This document shows, piece by piece, positions 44,384 through 53,931 of a stretch of DNA of 64,000 nt. Source of the stretch: an uncultured Sphingomonas sp. Its GTDB lineage: Bacteria > Pseudomonadota > Alphaproteobacteria > Sphingomonadales > Sphingomonadaceae. Position numbers and translations under genes: made by a program. Position 1 is the stretch's first letter; each line of letters opens with the position of its first letter. The notes under the pieces were generated by a model. It did no database searches and was not told the DNA's origin. It was given only the letters and a program-made list of their open reading frames with translations. The stretch spans positions 100,563-164,562 of the forward strand of contig NZ_CALMPA010000071.1 in NCBI RefSeq assembly GCF_937871615.1. The letters are read 5' to 3'.

Positions 44384-45616
44384 ATGTCCTTCATAGATAT
44401 GTTCCTGTCGCGCTCGGTGAAGCGCGGTCGCCTCACCCTCCTCCGCCCCGGCACGAAGCCCGCATCGTTCGGCACCCCTGAGCCGGGCTTCCCCGATGTG
44501 ACGATCCGCTTCGCCGACAAGCGCGTCGCGCTGGCGATCGCGCGCAACCCGGCGCTTGGCGCGGGCGAATGCTACATGGACGGGCGGCTGATCGTCGAAC
44601 AGGGCGACATCCGCGATCTCGTCGAACTGCTGACGATCAACGACAAATGGGAAGCGGGGCAGGATTTTCTCGATCCGAGCCGGTTCGCGCGCGCGATCGG
44701 CGCGGTGAAGCATCGGCTCGACCGGATCAACATGGAGCGGCGATCGAAGAAGAACGTCGCGCATCATTACGATCTGTCGGGGCGGCTGTACGATCTGTTT
44801 CTCGATCGCGACAAGCAATATAGCTGCGCCTATTTCACCGATCCGGCCAATTCGCTGGAGCAGGCGCAGAGCGACAAGCTCGCGCACATCGCCGCCAAGC
44901 TGGCGCTCGGGCCGGGGATGCGCGTGCTCGATATCGGCTGCGGCTGGGGCGGGATGGCGCTGTATCTCAACCGTCATTTCGGGGTGGAGGTGCTGGGCGT
45001 CACCTTGTCCGAGGAACAGCTCAAGGTGGCGCGCGAGCGGGCCGAGGCGGCGGGCGTCGCGGACAAGGTGCGCTTCGAACTGCTCGATTACCGCCACGTG
45101 ACCGGCAGCTTCGACCGGATCGTCTCGGTCGGCATGTTCGAGCATGTCGGCCCGCCGCAATACCGCACCTTCTTCAAGAAATGCCGCGATCTGCTGACCG
45201 ACGACGGGGTGATGCTGATGCATTGCATCGGCCGCATGGGGGAGCCGGGCGTCACCGATGATTGGACGGCGAAATACATCTTCCCGGGCGGCTATAACCC
45301 GGCGCTGTCGGAGATCGTCCGCGCTTACGAGGGATTGCGCCTGTTCCCGACCGATATCGAGGTGCTGCGGGTGCATTATTCGTGGACGCTCAACAATTGG
45401 TATGATCGCACCGTCGCCGCGAAGGATGAGATCGTCGCGCTCTACGACGAGAGATTCTATCGCATGTGGACCTTCTACCTCGCGGGCGCGGGCGCGGCGT
45501 TCCGGCATGGCGGGCTTTGCAATTATCAGGTGCAGCTCACCAAGAGCCGGCTGGCCGTCCCGGTGCTGCGCGATTACATGATCGAGGGCGAACGGACCTT
45601 GCGCGAATCCGCTTAG
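44384..45616 (+). CDS. cfa: Cyclopropane-fatty-acyl-phospholipid synthase family methyltransferase
   Basis: The 410-residue protein has the CFA N-terminal domain ([20 protein letters not shown]) and the SAM domain with [40 protein letters not shown] and GMFEHVG. It transfers a methyl or methylene group to the double bond of membrane lipid acyl chains. It is 17 nt after the molybdopterin enzyme gene and 20 nt before argG. Confidence 0.92.
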   Translation: MSFIDMFLSRSVKRGRLTLLRPGTKPASFGTPEPGFPDVTIRFADKRVALAIARNPALGAGECYMDGRLIVEQGDIRDLVELLTINDKWEAGQDFLDPSRFARAIGAVKHRLDRINMERRSKKNVAHHYDLSGRLYDLFLDRDKQYSCAYFTDPANSLEQAQSDKLAHIAAKLALGPGMRVLDIGCGWGGMALYLNRHFGVEVLGVTLSEEQLKVARERAEAAGVADKVRFELLDYRHVTGSFDRIVSVGMFEHVGPPQYRTFFKKCRDLLTDDGVMLMHCIGRMGEPGVTDDWTAKYIFPGGYNPALSEIVRAYEGLRLFPTDIEVLRVHYSWTLNNWYDRTVAAKDEIVALYDERFYRMWTFYLAGAGAAFRHGGLCNYQVQLTKSRLAVPVLRDYMIEGERTLRESA

Positions 45617-45635
45617 TCGGCATAGGGCGCGCCCT

Positions 45636-46880
45636 ATGAACGAGAAGATCACCCCCCCGGCCGGCGACGCCGGGATCAACCGTGTCGTGCTGGCCTATTC
45701 GGGCGGGCTTGACACCAGCGTCATCCTGAAATGGCTTCAGCAGACCTATAATTGCGAAGTCGTCACCTTCACCGCCGATCTCGGCCAGGGCGAGGAACTG
45801 GAGCCGGCGCGCCGCAAGGCGCTGGACGCCGGGGTGAAGCCGGAACATATCTTCATCGACGATCTCCGCGAGGAATTCGTCAAGGATTATGTCTTCCCGA
45901 TGATGCGCGCCAACGCGCTCTACGAGGGGCTGTACCTGCTCGGCACCTCGATCGCGCGGCCGCTGATCGCCAAGCGCCAGATCGAGATCGCGCGCGCGGT
46001 CGGCGCCGATGCGGTGAGCCATGGCGCCACCGGCAAGGGCAACGATCAGGTCCGCTTCGAGCTGGGCTATTACGCGCTCGCGCCCGATATCAAAGTGATC
46101 GCGCCGTGGCGCGAATGGGATCTCACCAGCCGCACGAAGCTGATCGAATTCGCCGAAGCGCACCAGATCGCGGTCGCCAAGGACAAGCGCGGCGAAGCGC
46201 CCTTTTCCACCGACGCGAACCTGCTGCACACCTCGTCCGAAGGCAAGGTGCTCGAAGACCCGTGGCAGGAGGTGCCGGATTACGTCTATTCGCGCACCGT
46301 CAACCCGGAGGACGCGCCGGACCAGCCGGAATATATCACGATTGATTTCGAGCGTGGCGACGGCGTGGCGCTGAACGGCGAGGCATGTTCGCCCGCGACG
46401 CTGCTGACCAAGCTCAACGAGCTTGGCCGCAAGCACGGCATCGGGCGGCTCGATCTGGTCGAGAACCGCTTCGTCGGGATGAAGTCGCGCGGCATGTATG
46501 AAACGCCGGGCGGCACGATCTATCACCTCGCGCATCGCGGAATCGAGCAACTGACGCTCGATCGCGGCGCGGCGCACCTGAAGGACGAGCTGGCGGTGCG
46601 CTACGCCGAGCTGGTCTATAACGGCTTCTGGTTCTCGCCCGAACGCGAGATGCTCCAGGCGGCGGTCGATTACAGCCAGGAAAAGGTGGCGGGCACCGTG
46701 CGGCTGAAGCTCTACAAGGGCTCGGTGATTGTCGTCGGTCGCAAGTCGCCCAACTCGCTCTACAGCGAGAAGGTGGTGACGTTCGAGGACGATCAGGGCG
46801 CCTATGACCAGCGCGACGCGGCTGGCTTCATCAAATTGAACGCGCTGCGGCTGCGCCTGCTGGGCCGCCGCGACGGCTGA
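45636..46880 (+). CDS. argG: Argininosuccinate synthase
   Basis: The 414-residue enzyme has the ATP-binding [17 protein letters not shown], the aspartate-binding [18 protein letters not shown] and [17 protein letters not shown], and [15 protein letters not shown]. It joins citrulline and aspartate in arginine synthesis. It is clearly full-length and is followed by a strong hairpin. Confidence 0.97.
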   Translation: MNEKITPPAGDAGINRVVLAYSGGLDTSVILKWLQQTYNCEVVTFTADLGQGEELEPARRKALDAGVKPEHIFIDDLREEFVKDYVFPMMRANALYEGLYLLGTSIARPLIAKRQIEIARAVGADAVSHGATGKGNDQVRFELGYYALAPDIKVIAPWREWDLTSRTKLIEFAEAHQIAVAKDKRGEAPFSTDANLLHTSSEGKVLEDPWQEVPDYVYSRTVNPEDAPDQPEYITIDFERGDGVALNGEACSPATLLTKLNELGRKHGIGRLDLVENRFVGMKSRGMYETPGGTIYHLAHRGIEQLTLDRGAAHLKDELAVRYAELVYNGFWFSPEREMLQAAVDYSQEKVAGTVRLKLYKGSVIVVGRKSPNSLYSEKVVTFEDDQGAYDQRDAAGFIKLNALRLRLLGRRDG

Positions 46881-46889
46881 TCCGCCCTT

Positions 46890-46923
46890 CCCCGTGCCCC
46901 GGCCACCGCGCCGGCGCACGGGG
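46890..46923 (+). terminator. Terminator hairpin after argG
   Basis: Outer arms CCCCGTGC and GCACGGGG, with an inner CCGG/CCGG pair, form a GC-rich stem just after argG. The 190 nt that follow up to 47115 hold no convincing gene. Confidence 0.5.
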
Positions 46924-47114
46924 GCTTGAGGCAAGGGGGCAGATCGCCCCCGCCATTCGACAGGAAGCCGGATAATCGCCCGCGCCCCCGAACCGGGCCC
47001 GCGAATGCAGCCTTGTCTCCGGCACTTCTGGCGCACGCCTGCCGCGCGTGGCGCCGCAAAACGCGTGTCGTTCGCCCTTGCCGAGCCGAAGTCACGGCCA
47101 GTAAAGACGGTGAT

Positions 47115-48809
47115 ATGGAAAATCCGGGGGCAAGATTGCGCTGGTGGCAGACGCGCTGGTTCGTGATCGCGGCGACGCTGCTGACGATCGTGCCGCTGCT
47201 ATGGCCGACGATCCCGCCGCTGGTGGACCTGCCGGGGCATATGGGGCGCTATCGCGTCCAGCTCTCGCTCGAAATCGCGCCATGGCTCAGCCAATGGTAT
47301 AATTTCAAATGGTCGCTGATCGGCAATCTCGGCATCGATCTGCTCATCATTCCCTTCGCCAAGCTGTTCGGGCTGGAGCTTGGCGTGAAGCTGATCGTGA
47401 TGACGATTCCCGCGCTCACCGTCGCGGGGCTGTTGTGGATCGCGCGCGAGGTGCATGGCCGCATCCCGCCCACCGCGCTGTTCGCGCTGCCGCTGGCTTA
47501 TTGTTACCCTTTCCAGTTCGGCTTCGTGAATTTCGCGCTGTCGATGGCGCTTGCCCTGTGCCTGTTCGCGCTGTGGCTGCGGCTGGCGAGGCTGGGGCGC
47601 TTCCGGTTGCGCGTGGCGATCTTCGTGCCGGCATCGTGCCTGTTGTGGCTGTGCCACACCTTCGGCTGGGGCGTGCTGGGCGTGCTCGCCTTCTCCGCCG
47701 AGATGGTTCGCGAGCACGATCGGCGCAAGGATGCCGGATCGGGCCATTGGGTGGCGAGCTGGTTCCGCGCCGGCATCGCCTGCGTGCCGCTCGCCCTGCC
47801 CATGCTGCTGATGATCTTCTGGCGGACGGGCGATCACGTCACCGGCCAGACGACCGACTGGTTCGACTGGCAGGCGAAATCGGCCTGGCTGCTGATGGTG
47901 CTGCGCGATCGCTGGGAATGGTGGGATATCACCGGCGTCGCGATACTCTATATCATCCTGCTCAAGGGATTGCGCGATCCGGCGATCGAATATTCGCGCA
48001 ACCTGGGGCTTTCGGCATTGTTCCTCGCGGCGGTCTATCTGCTGCTGCCGCGGATCGTGTTCGGCTCGGCCTATGCCGACATGCGGCTCGCGCCGTTCGT
48101 GATCGCGATCGCGGTGATCGCGATCCGCCCGCGCGCGAACATCACGATGCGCCATGCCGGCACGCTGGCCGCGCTGGGGCTTGTCTTCTTCCTTGCGCGG
48201 ACCACGGGCACCACGATCAGCTATGCGATGTTCGCGCGCGATTATCGCACCGAACTCGCCGCGCTCGACAAATTGCCGATCGGCGCGCGGGTGGTGAGCT
48301 TCGTCGGCTATAGCTGCGACAACAAATGGACCATGTCGCGGCTGGAACACCTGCCCGCGCTCGCGCTGGAGCGGCGGCTTGCCTATACCAACGATCAATG
48401 GTCGATGGCAGGGGCGCAATTGCTCACCGCGCGCTATTTCGCCGCCGGCGGCTTCGCGCACGATCCGTCGCAGATCGTCACCGCGCGCTGGTGTATGCGC
48501 GAATGGTGGCGCCCGGTCGGCTTTTCGATGGCGCGCTTCCCGCGCGGGGCATTCGATTACGTCTGGCTGATCCGCACGCCGAAGTTCGATCCACGCTACG
48601 CGAGCGACCTGGTACCGGTCTGGCGATCCCCGGACGGGACGAGCGCGCTGCTCAAGGTCGATCACACCAAGCCGCCGCCGCAGATCGAGGATAGCGAATT
48701 GATCCCCGCGCCGCTGCTCGAACTGCGCGAACGGTTGCGCCGCAAGCGCGCGGCGGAAGCGGCGGCTGCGGCGGCAGAGGCCGCGAACGCGACCGCTAAC
48801 CCCTCCTGA
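47115..48809 (+). CDS. Large polytopic membrane protein of unknown function
   Basis: The 564-residue protein has about ten to twelve hydrophobic segments in its first 420 residues (for example FVIAATLLTIVPLLWPTIPP and LPLAYCYPFQFGFVNFALSM), then a soluble tail with several charged stretches. No conserved motif that I can name is visible; the topology could fit a glycosyltransferase-like or O-antigen-type membrane protein. The ATG at 47115 starts just before the first helix; the open frame upstream is intergenic. Its 3' end overlaps the converging gene by 14 nt. Confidence 0.7.
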   Translation: MENPGARLRWWQTRWFVIAATLLTIVPLLWPTIPPLVDLPGHMGRYRVQLSLEIAPWLSQWYNFKWSLIGNLGIDLLIIPFAKLFGLELGVKLIVMTIPALTVAGLLWIAREVHGRIPPTALFALPLAYCYPFQFGFVNFALSMALALCLFALWLRLARLGRFRLRVAIFVPASCLLWLCHTFGWGVLGVLAFSAEMVREHDRRKDAGSGHWVASWFRAGIACVPLALPMLLMIFWRTGDHVTGQTTDWFDWQAKSAWLLMVLRDRWEWWDITGVAILYIILLKGLRDPAIEYSRNLGLSALFLAAVYLLLPRIVFGSAYADMRLAPFVIAIAVIAIRPRANITMRHAGTLAALGLVFFLARTTGTTISYAMFARDYRTELAALDKLPIGARVVSFVGYSCDNKWTMSRLEHLPALALERRLAYTNDQWSMAGAQLLTARYFAAGGFAHDPSQIVTARWCMREWWRPVGFSMARFPRGAFDYVWLIRTPKFDPRYASDLVPVWRSPDGTSALLKVDHTKPPPQIEDSELIPAPLLELRERLRRKRAAEAAAAAAEAANATANPS

Positions 48810-49926
48810 ACGGGGTAAGCTGCTCAAGGAACGCGCGATCCTCCTCGATCGCGGCACGCTCCCGCGTCAGGAAATCGGCCACCGCGCGGCGGAAGCCCGC
48901 ATCGGGCAGATAATGGGCGGACCATGTCGGCACCGGCACATAACCGCGCGCGAGCTTGTGCTCTCCCTGCGCTCCCGCTTCCACCGAAGACAGGCCACGC
49001 GCGATCGCGGCGTCGATCGCCTGATAATAACATAGCTCGAAATGGAGGAACGGCACCGCCTCCACACAGCCCCAATAGCGGCCATAGAGCGCATCACCGC
49101 CGATAAGGTTGAGCGCGCCCGCGATCGGGCGGCCATCGCGCTCGGCGAGGATCAGCAGCACCTTGTCGCCCATCCGCTCGCCAAGCAGTGGGAAGAAGGA
49201 ATGCGTGAGATACGGTCGCCCCCATTTGCGGCTGCCGGTATCCTGATAGAATTGCCAGAACGCATCCCATTCGCGCGGGCCGATCTCGGCGCCCGCGAGA
49301 TGACGGATTGTCAGCCCCTCCACGGCGCCCGCGCGTTCCTTGCGGATCGCCTTGCGCTTGCGGCTGGAAAGCTGCGCGAGGAAATCGTCGAACGTGCGAT
49401 AGCCGTTGTTGCGCCAGTGATATTGCGTGCCCTGCCGGATCAGCCAGCCCGCCGCCTCGAACAACGGCACCTGATCGGGCGCGATGAACGTGGCGTGCGC
49501 GGAGGAAAGCTGGTGCCTGTCTGTCACCGTCTCCAGCGCCGCGATCAGCGCGGGCGCGACCACCGAATCGCGCAGCAACAGGCGCGGCCCCGGCACCGGC
49601 GTGACCGGCACGGCGATCTGGAGCTTGGGATAATAAGCGCCCCCCGCCCGCTCCCACGCATCGGCCCAGGCATGATCGAAGACATATTCGCCCTGGCTGT
49701 GGCTCTTGGCATAGCTCGGCGCGATTCCCGCCGGGCGGCCATCGGCGCCGTCGACGATCACCGGCAGCGGCTGCCACCCGCTGCGCCCGCCGACGCTGCC
49801 CGAATCCTCCAGCGCGGAAAGAAACGCGTGGCTGACGAAGGGATTATCCGTGCCGGCGCAGGCATCCCAATCGGCGGCGGGGATCGCGCAAACCCCCTCC
49901 ACCATCCGCGCCGAAATGCCGCTCAT
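48796..49926 (-). CDS. FemAB/GNAT-like protein (peptidogalycan biosynthesis family)
   Basis: The 376-residue protein matches the PF04339-type family: NPFVSHAFLSALEDSGSVG, QLSSRKRKAIRKERAGAVEG, YQDTGSRKWGRPYLT, GRYWGCVEAVPFLHFELCYY and GAQGEHKLARGYVPV. These are predicted acyltransferases of the GNAT-like fold and the substrate is unclear. The ATG at 49926 is chosen; an ATG three codons upstream is possible. Confidence 0.85.
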   Translation of the reverse strand: MSGISARMVEGVCAIPAADWDACAGTDNPFVSHAFLSALEDSGSVGGRSGWQPLPVIVDGADGRPAGIAPSYAKSHSQGEYVFDHAWADAWERAGGAYYPKLQIAVPVTPVPGPRLLLRDSVVAPALIAALETVTDRHQLSSAHATFIAPDQVPLFEAAGWLIRQGTQYHWRNNGYRTFDDFLAQLSSRKRKAIRKERAGAVEGLTIRHLAGAEIGPREWDAFWQFYQDTGSRKWGRPYLTHSFFPLLGERMGDKVLLILAERDGRPIAGALNLIGGDALYGRYWGCVEAVPFLHFELCYYQAIDAAIARGLSSVEAGAQGEHKLARGYVPVPTWSAHYLPDAGFRRAVADFLTRERAAIEEDRAFLEQLTPFRRG

Positions 49927-50048
49927 CCGATGCACCGCGCTCGGGCGACATGCCGGAACGCGCCTCGCGCGCCCGGCACACAACGAAATGTCGCGGGAAG
50001 TGCCATCGACACTAACGTAAGGCGCGCGCGCCGCCGCTCAAGCCGCGA

Positions 50049-50519
50049 TCACAGCGGCTCGCCGACCTCCACGATCGCATCGACCTCCACCGCCGCGCCG
50101 AGCGGCAGCACCGGCACGCCAACCGCCGAGCGGGCATGTTTGCCGGCATCGCCGAACAGCGTGACCATCAGTTCGCTCGCGCCATTGGCGACCTTGGGCT
50201 GATCGGTGAAATCGCCGTGCGAATTGACGAACACGCCAAGCTTCACGATCCGCTTCACGCGGGCGAGATCGCCGAGCGCGGCCTTCACCTGCGCGATCAA
50301 CATCAGCGCACAGCGCCGCGCGGCATCCTGCCCTTCCTCGACACTGACATTCTCGCCCAGCCGCCCGGTCATCAGCTTGCCGTCCCTGAACGGAAGCTGC
50401 CCGGAAACGTGGAGGAGATTGCCCGCGAGCACAGTGGGGACATAGGCCGCGACAGGCGCAGCGGCCTCGGGCAGCGACAGGCCAAGCTCGGCCAGCTTGC
50501 GATCGATAAGTTCGGTCAT
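50049..50519 (-). CDS. RidA-family (YjgF/L-PSP) protein
   Basis: The 156-residue protein has VSGQLPFRDGKLMTGRLGEN and the C-terminal AVGVPVLPLGAAVEVDAIVE. RidA proteins remove reactive imines formed by PLP enzymes. It is slightly longer at the front than the basic family and resembles the YjgH or Rid6 subgroups, so the exact activity is open. The gap to the HAD gene is 33 nt on the same strand. Confidence 0.85.
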   Translation of the reverse strand: MTELIDRKLAELGLSLPEAAAPVAAYVPTVLAGNLLHVSGQLPFRDGKLMTGRLGENVSVEEGQDAARRCALMLIAQVKAALGDLARVKRIVKLGVFVNSHGDFTDQPKVANGASELMVTLFGDAGKHARSAVGVPVLPLGAAVEVDAIVEVGEPL

Positions 50520-50552
50520 GCGCCAAGCTTCAACACCCGCGCGCCGCCCCGG

Positions 50553-51182
50553 TCAATCCTCCGCATAACGGCCAGCGGCGAAACGCGCCGCGATCCAGCC
50601 CTGCGCCTCACGCCAATCGTCGATTCGCGCGTGAGCCTGTGCCGCGGTGGGGACACCGGGGGCAAGCGCCGGTTCGGATACCATGTGCAACCGGTGGACG
50701 CGCGGCGCGTGTTCGGCGACCGAGGCGTGATGATGCGGCAGATCGTCGACGAACACGGTGACGGGATCACCATGCTCCGCCACCAGCCGCGCGACCGGGC
50801 CGCCCTTCCCGCCCTGATTGCATTCGACGCGATGCGCGATGCCGAACGCGGCGAGCTGCTCGATCCGCGGGCCACGGCAATCGTCGGCGAGATTGGTGAG
50901 GATCACGATATCCGCCTGTTCGGCCAGCGCCGCCAGCGCCTCACGCGCGTGGGGCACGAGCGTCTGGCGGTGCATCTGCGACGGGAAGAAGCCGCCGAGG
51001 AAGCCCATCATCTCCTCGCGGCTCGGCGGCTCGCCGGTGGCGCGATGGCGCATGTTGCGGCCCAGTTCCCACGATCGCGGATCGAATTCGATATCGTGCG
51101 CCTCGCCCAGCCACACGCCGAAATGGCGCACCATATGCAGCAGCACCTCGTCGCAATCACAGATCAGCAGCGGGCGCGTCAT
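50553..51182 (-). CDS. HAD-superfamily hydrolase
   Basis: The 209-residue protein has the HAD motifs ICDCDEVLLHM (nucleophile Asp and acid Asp), VILTNLADD (motif II Thr), KGGPVA and VFVDDLPHHHAS. Target not evident. It overlaps the DUF3572 gene by 4 nt and lies just upstream of ridA, so all three are probably one transcript. Confidence 0.85.
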   Translation of the reverse strand: MTRPLLICDCDEVLLHMVRHFGVWLGEAHDIEFDPRSWELGRNMRHRATGEPPSREEMMGFLGGFFPSQMHRQTLVPHAREALAALAEQADIVILTNLADDCRGPRIEQLAAFGIAHRVECNQGGKGGPVARLVAEHGDPVTVFVDDLPHHHASVAEHAPRVHRLHMVSEPALAPGVPTAAQAHARIDDWREAQGWIAARFAAGRYAED

Positions 51183-51451
51183 GCCGCCTCCAGCGCGCGA
51201 CGCACCGCCACCAGCCGTTCGGGCGTGACGCCGATCGCGGCGGCGCAGGCGATCAGATCCGGCTCATGCCCCTCAAGGAACGCGAGGCAGGCGCCCAACA
51301 CCACGGGATCGCCGATTCGCGCGCGCAAATCCTCCGGTGAAAGGCCGGTCAGCGCGATCAGCCGCTCGGCGCGGCGCGGCTCCTCCAGCGTCCACACCAG
51401 CGCGTGGAGCGCAAGCGCCTGAATATCCGTGTTTGTGTCTGCCTCTCGCAT
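51179..51451 (-). CDS. DUF3572 family protein
   Basis: The 90-residue helical protein has QALALHALVWTLEEPRRAER and GLSPEDLRARIGDPVVLGAC, a pattern I associate with the small alphaproteobacterial DUF3572 family. Function unknown. It is divergent from divK by 26 nt, an arrangement seen widely in sphingomonads and relatives. Confidence 0.82.
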   Translation of the reverse strand: MREADTNTDIQALALHALVWTLEEPRRAERLIALTGLSPEDLRARIGDPVVLGACLAFLEGHEPDLIACAAAIGVTPERLVAVRRALEAA

Positions 51452-51477
51452 TGCCTATCTTGCGGAATAATTGGGGG

Positions 51478-51849
51478 ATGTCTGGCGTGACAAAAAGGGT
51501 GCTCGTTGTCGAGGACAACGAACTCAATCTGAAACTGTTCTGCGATCTGTTGCGTGCGCACGAATATGCGGCGGAGCCGGTGCGCGACGGGCGCGAGGCG
51601 CTGGAGCGCGCGCGGACGTTCGAGCCGGACCTGATCGTGATGGATATCCAGATGCCCTATGTCACCGGGCATGAGCTGATCGTGGAGCTGAAGGCCGACG
51701 CGGGGCTGCGCGAGATTCCGGTGATGGCCGTCACCGCTTATGCCGGGCGGGAGGACGAGGAACGGATTCGCGCCGCCGGGGCCGCGGCCTATGTGTCCAA
51801 GCCGATCAGCCTTGCGCGCTTCATGGATACGGTGGGCGCGCTGGTTTGA
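51478..51849 (+). CDS. divK: DivK-like single-domain response regulator
   Basis: The 123-residue receiver has VLVVEDNELNLKLFCDLLRA, MDIQMPYVTGHELI (phospho-acceptor Asp) and YVSKPISLARFMDTV, closely matching DivK. DivK takes part in the cell-cycle phosphorelay that controls CtrA activity. The ATG at 51478 gives the standard N terminus after GGGGG; the open frame upstream is not coding. It converges on rpmG across two hairpins. Confidence 0.9.
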   Translation: MSGVTKRVLVVEDNELNLKLFCDLLRAHEYAAEPVRDGREALERARTFEPDLIVMDIQMPYVTGHELIVELKADAGLREIPVMAVTAYAGREDEERIRAAGAAAYVSKPISLARFMDTVGALV

Positions 51850-51862
51850 TGATGCACGAAAA

Positions 51863-51888
51863 GAGCCGCGGGCGCGTGCCTGCGGCTC
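51863..51888 (+). terminator. Hairpin after divK
   Basis: Arms GAGCCGC and GCGGCTC surround a 12-nt loop, 14 nt after divK, in the gap shared with the converging rpmG gene. Confidence 0.45.
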
Positions 51889-51918
51889 CCGATGCCGACC
51901 GAAGCCGAAAGGGACGCG

Positions 51919-51938
51919 GGCGGCGCGTTCACGCCGCC
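51919..51938 (-). terminator. Hairpin after rpmG
   Basis: Arms GGCGGCG and CGCCGCC with a 6-nt loop lie 8 nt past the rpmG stop on the minus strand. A T run is not seen. Confidence 0.4.
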
Positions 51939-51945
51939 GGCAGCG

Positions 51946-52113
51946 TCACTTGATCTTGGCTTCCTTGAACTCGACATGCTTGCGCACGACGGGATCATAT
52001 TTGTTGAACGACAGCTTCTCGGTCTTGGTGCGCGGATTCTTCTTCGTGACATAGAAGAAGCCGGTGTCTGCCGAGCTGACGAGCTTGATCTTTACGGTGG
52101 TCGGCTTGGCCAT
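51946..52113 (-). CDS. rpmG: 50S ribosomal protein L33
   Basis: The 55-residue protein reads [20 protein letters not shown] and then [20 protein letters not shown], with a basic C terminus. These are the hallmarks of bacterial L33 of the type without the zinc Cys pairs. It is a structural part of the large subunit. Confidence 0.96.
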   Translation of the reverse strand: MAKPTTVKIKLVSSADTGFFYVTKKNPRTKTEKLSFNKYDPVVRKHVEFKEAKIK

Positions 52114-52223
52114 GACCAATTCCTGTGTTTGCGAAACTGAAAAAGAGCGACGTGCAGATGCGCGCCACTGACAGGGCTGGGCGAATGACCCATGCGGCGC
52201 GACATGTCAAGCGCCGCGGGCGG

Positions 52224-52238
52224 TTAACGCGGCCTTTA
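52224..52238. promoter_or_regulatory. CtrA-like site TTAA-N7-TTTA
   Basis: Seven of eight fixed bases of the CtrA consensus are present, 42 nt before the hypothetical gene at 52280. The sequence resembles the site upstream of the PAS protein near 62900. Confidence 0.3.
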
Positions 52239-52279
52239 CCCGCCGGGCGCATCCTTTTGCGCACAGGGGAGGAACGGCC

Positions 52280-52585
52280 ATGCCGGAGGAAGATTGCGCG
52301 GAAATCCGCACCCAACTGACGCAACGCATCATCGCGATCGGGCAGCGGCGCGGCACGGCGGGAATCGCGCAGGAGATCGACGCGATCCGCCGCATCGCGC
52401 ACCGCAACGGGATGTTGCCGACGGTGACGGTCGCGCATCTGCTCGAATCGGCGCTGGCGCGCGGCGAATGTGGCGCCTTGGTGCGTGACTGGCTCGCCTT
52501 GCTGGGCGAAGCGGTGCACAGCGAGCGGCAGGATGACGCCACCTGCCATGCCTTTGCCGCCGCCTGTCAGGTGCGGTTCGCCTGA
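52280..52585 (+). CDS. Small conserved protein of unknown function
   Basis: The 101-residue helical protein has EIRTQLTQRIIAIGQRRGTA, TVAHLLESALARGECGALV and LALLGEAVHSERQD. I recognise no domain. It lies 6 nt before the GDT1-like gene on the same strand and may be in one transcript with it. Base composition matches the neighbours and the CtrA-like site is just upstream. Confidence 0.65.
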   Translation: MPEEDCAEIRTQLTQRIIAIGQRRGTAGIAQEIDAIRRIAHRNGMLPTVTVAHLLESALARGECGALVRDWLALLGEAVHSERQDDATCHAFAAACQVRFA

Positions 52586-52591
52586 GTTCAT

Positions 52592-53158
52592 ATGGACGCG
52601 CTGATGGCCGGGCTGGTGCTGGGCGCGCTATGCCAGCTTGGCGACCGCACGCCATGGCTCGCGGCGATCCTGGGCGATCGTTTTCGTGCGCCGGGAGCGG
52701 TGATCGCCGCCGCCGCGCTCGCGCTCGCGGGGAATTACGCGCTGGGCGCGCTGGGCGGCATCCTGATCGCCCCGCTGCTCGCGCCCGAAGCGCGCGACAT
52801 GCTGATGGCACTCGCGCTGGTGCTGGCCGGCATCGGCACGTCGTGGCGGGACAAGGCACCCGATCGGCTCGTCAACTGGCGGCTGGGTGCGATCCTGACC
52901 AGCACGCTGGGCCTCGGGATCATGGTGTTCGGCGATCGTATGCAGTTCATCGTCGCGGCACTCGCGGCCCGTTCCACACTGCCATGGCTGGCGGCGGTGG
53001 GCGCAACGCTTGGCGCGCTTGCCATAACAATGCCCGCGATACTGATCGGCGAGGCGCGCTGGATCGCGTTGCCGCGCCGCGCGTGCAGCCTCGCGACAGG
53101 CGGGTGCATGATCCTCGCCGGCATCTTCATCGGGCTACGGGCGATTGCTCTGATCTGA
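52592..53158 (+). CDS. GDT1/UPF0016-like membrane protein
   Basis: The 188-residue protein has about six helices and two copies of the family's GD(K/R) signature, seen as CQLGDRTPWLAAIL near residue 16 and MVFGDRMQFIVAAL near 113. The family moves Mn or Ca ions (MneA/GDT1-like). The Glu that normally precedes GDK is replaced (Q-L-GD and V-F-GD), so transport activity and ion choice are uncertain. Confidence 0.72.
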   Translation: MDALMAGLVLGALCQLGDRTPWLAAILGDRFRAPGAVIAAAALALAGNYALGALGGILIAPLLAPEARDMLMALALVLAGIGTSWRDKAPDRLVNWRLGAILTSTLGLGIMVFGDRMQFIVAALAARSTLPWLAAVGATLGALAITMPAILIGEARWIALPRRACSLATGGCMILAGIFIGLRAIALI

Positions 53159-53223
53159 TTTCTCGATGGAGCGAAACGCGGATCAGTCCGTTGTCGCAAC
53201 AAACCAACCATGGAGGAATCCTC

Positions 53224-53721
53224 GTGCCGACCACCAATCCAAAGCTGAAAACGCCAAGCGATCTCGCGCGCAACGAAACGCGATCGGTGGCCGACGCGCT
53301 GAATTCGGCGCTGGCGGATTGCTTTGCACTCTATCTCAAGACGAAGAACTTCCACTGGCACGTCTCCGGCCCGCATTTCCGCGACTATCACCTGCTGATG
53401 GACGATCAGGCGACGCAGATTCTCGGCGTGACCGATGCGATCGCCGAGCGCGTGCGCAAGACCGGCAACACCACGCTGCGCTCGATCGGCGATGTCGCGC
53501 GGCATCAGACGATCAGCGACAACGATCAGCCGTTCGTCGGCCCGGAAGACATGCTGATCGAATTGCGCGACGACAATCTGAAGCTGGTCGAAAGTTTCCG
53601 CACGGTGAAGGAAGCCGCCGAGGAGGCGAAGGACAATGCCACCAGCGGCATCGTCGACGAATGGACCGATCAGGCCGAGGAGCGCGCCTGGTTCCTGTTC
53701 GAAGCCACCCGCAAGGGCTAG
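53224..53721 (+). CDS. dps: Dps-family DNA-protection ferritin
   Basis: The 165-residue ferritin-like protein has LYLKTKNFHWHVSGPHFRDY, read in part, with the ferroxidase His/His/Asp set and LLMDDQATQILGVTDAIAER. Dps binds iron, limits Fenton chemistry and compacts DNA in stress. Translation starts at a GTG 6 nt after GGAGGA; the open frame upstream lies in the GDT1 gene. A basic, disordered N-terminal tail (PTTNPKLKTPSDLARN) may bind DNA. Confidence 0.93.
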   Translation: MPTTNPKLKTPSDLARNETRSVADALNSALADCFALYLKTKNFHWHVSGPHFRDYHLLMDDQATQILGVTDAIAERVRKTGNTTLRSIGDVARHQTISDNDQPFVGPEDMLIELRDDNLKLVESFRTVKEAAEEAKDNATSGIVDEWTDQAEERAWFLFEATRKG

Positions 53722-53865
53722 GGCCGACGCGACATTCAACCCATGCCGGCCTGCAAATGGCGGTTTCCCGCGCTTTTCGGTGCTCACGTACCTTTAGTAC
53801 GCTGCGCTTGCGGGTCACGAGAAACCACCATTTTCGGCTCGACCTGACCTGAATGTCGATTGGCC
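53722..53865. repeat. Long imperfect palindrome, REP-like intergenic element
   Basis: Two arms of about 70 nt pair imperfectly around a central CGTAC-N5-GTACG hairpin at about 53787. Arm matches include GACATTCA with TGAATGTC and AAATGGCGGTTTC with GAAACCACCATTT. It lies between the converging dps and TonB-receptor genes. It looks like an extragenic palindromic repeat of the sort common in sphingomonad genomes; copy number cannot be told from one window. Confidence 0.55.
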
Positions 53866-53874
53866 CTAAGCGAA

Positions 53875-53910
53875 GCGCGGGCCGGGGGATCGCATCGCCC
53901 CGGCCCGCGC
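53875..53910. terminator. Hairpin between dps and the TonB receptor gene
   Basis: Perfect 13-bp arms GCGCGGGCCGGGG (53875-53887) and CCCCGGCCCGCGC (53898-53910) with a 10-nt loop lie just before the converging receptor gene. It likely ends that gene's transcript. Confidence 0.6.
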
Positions 53911-53931
53911 ATCACCGCTCCCCCCCGCCGA

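Noticed and set aside
45537-47036. A 499-aa minus-strand frame over argG
   Set aside because: argG is unambiguous on the plus strand; the reverse product has no recognisable domain.
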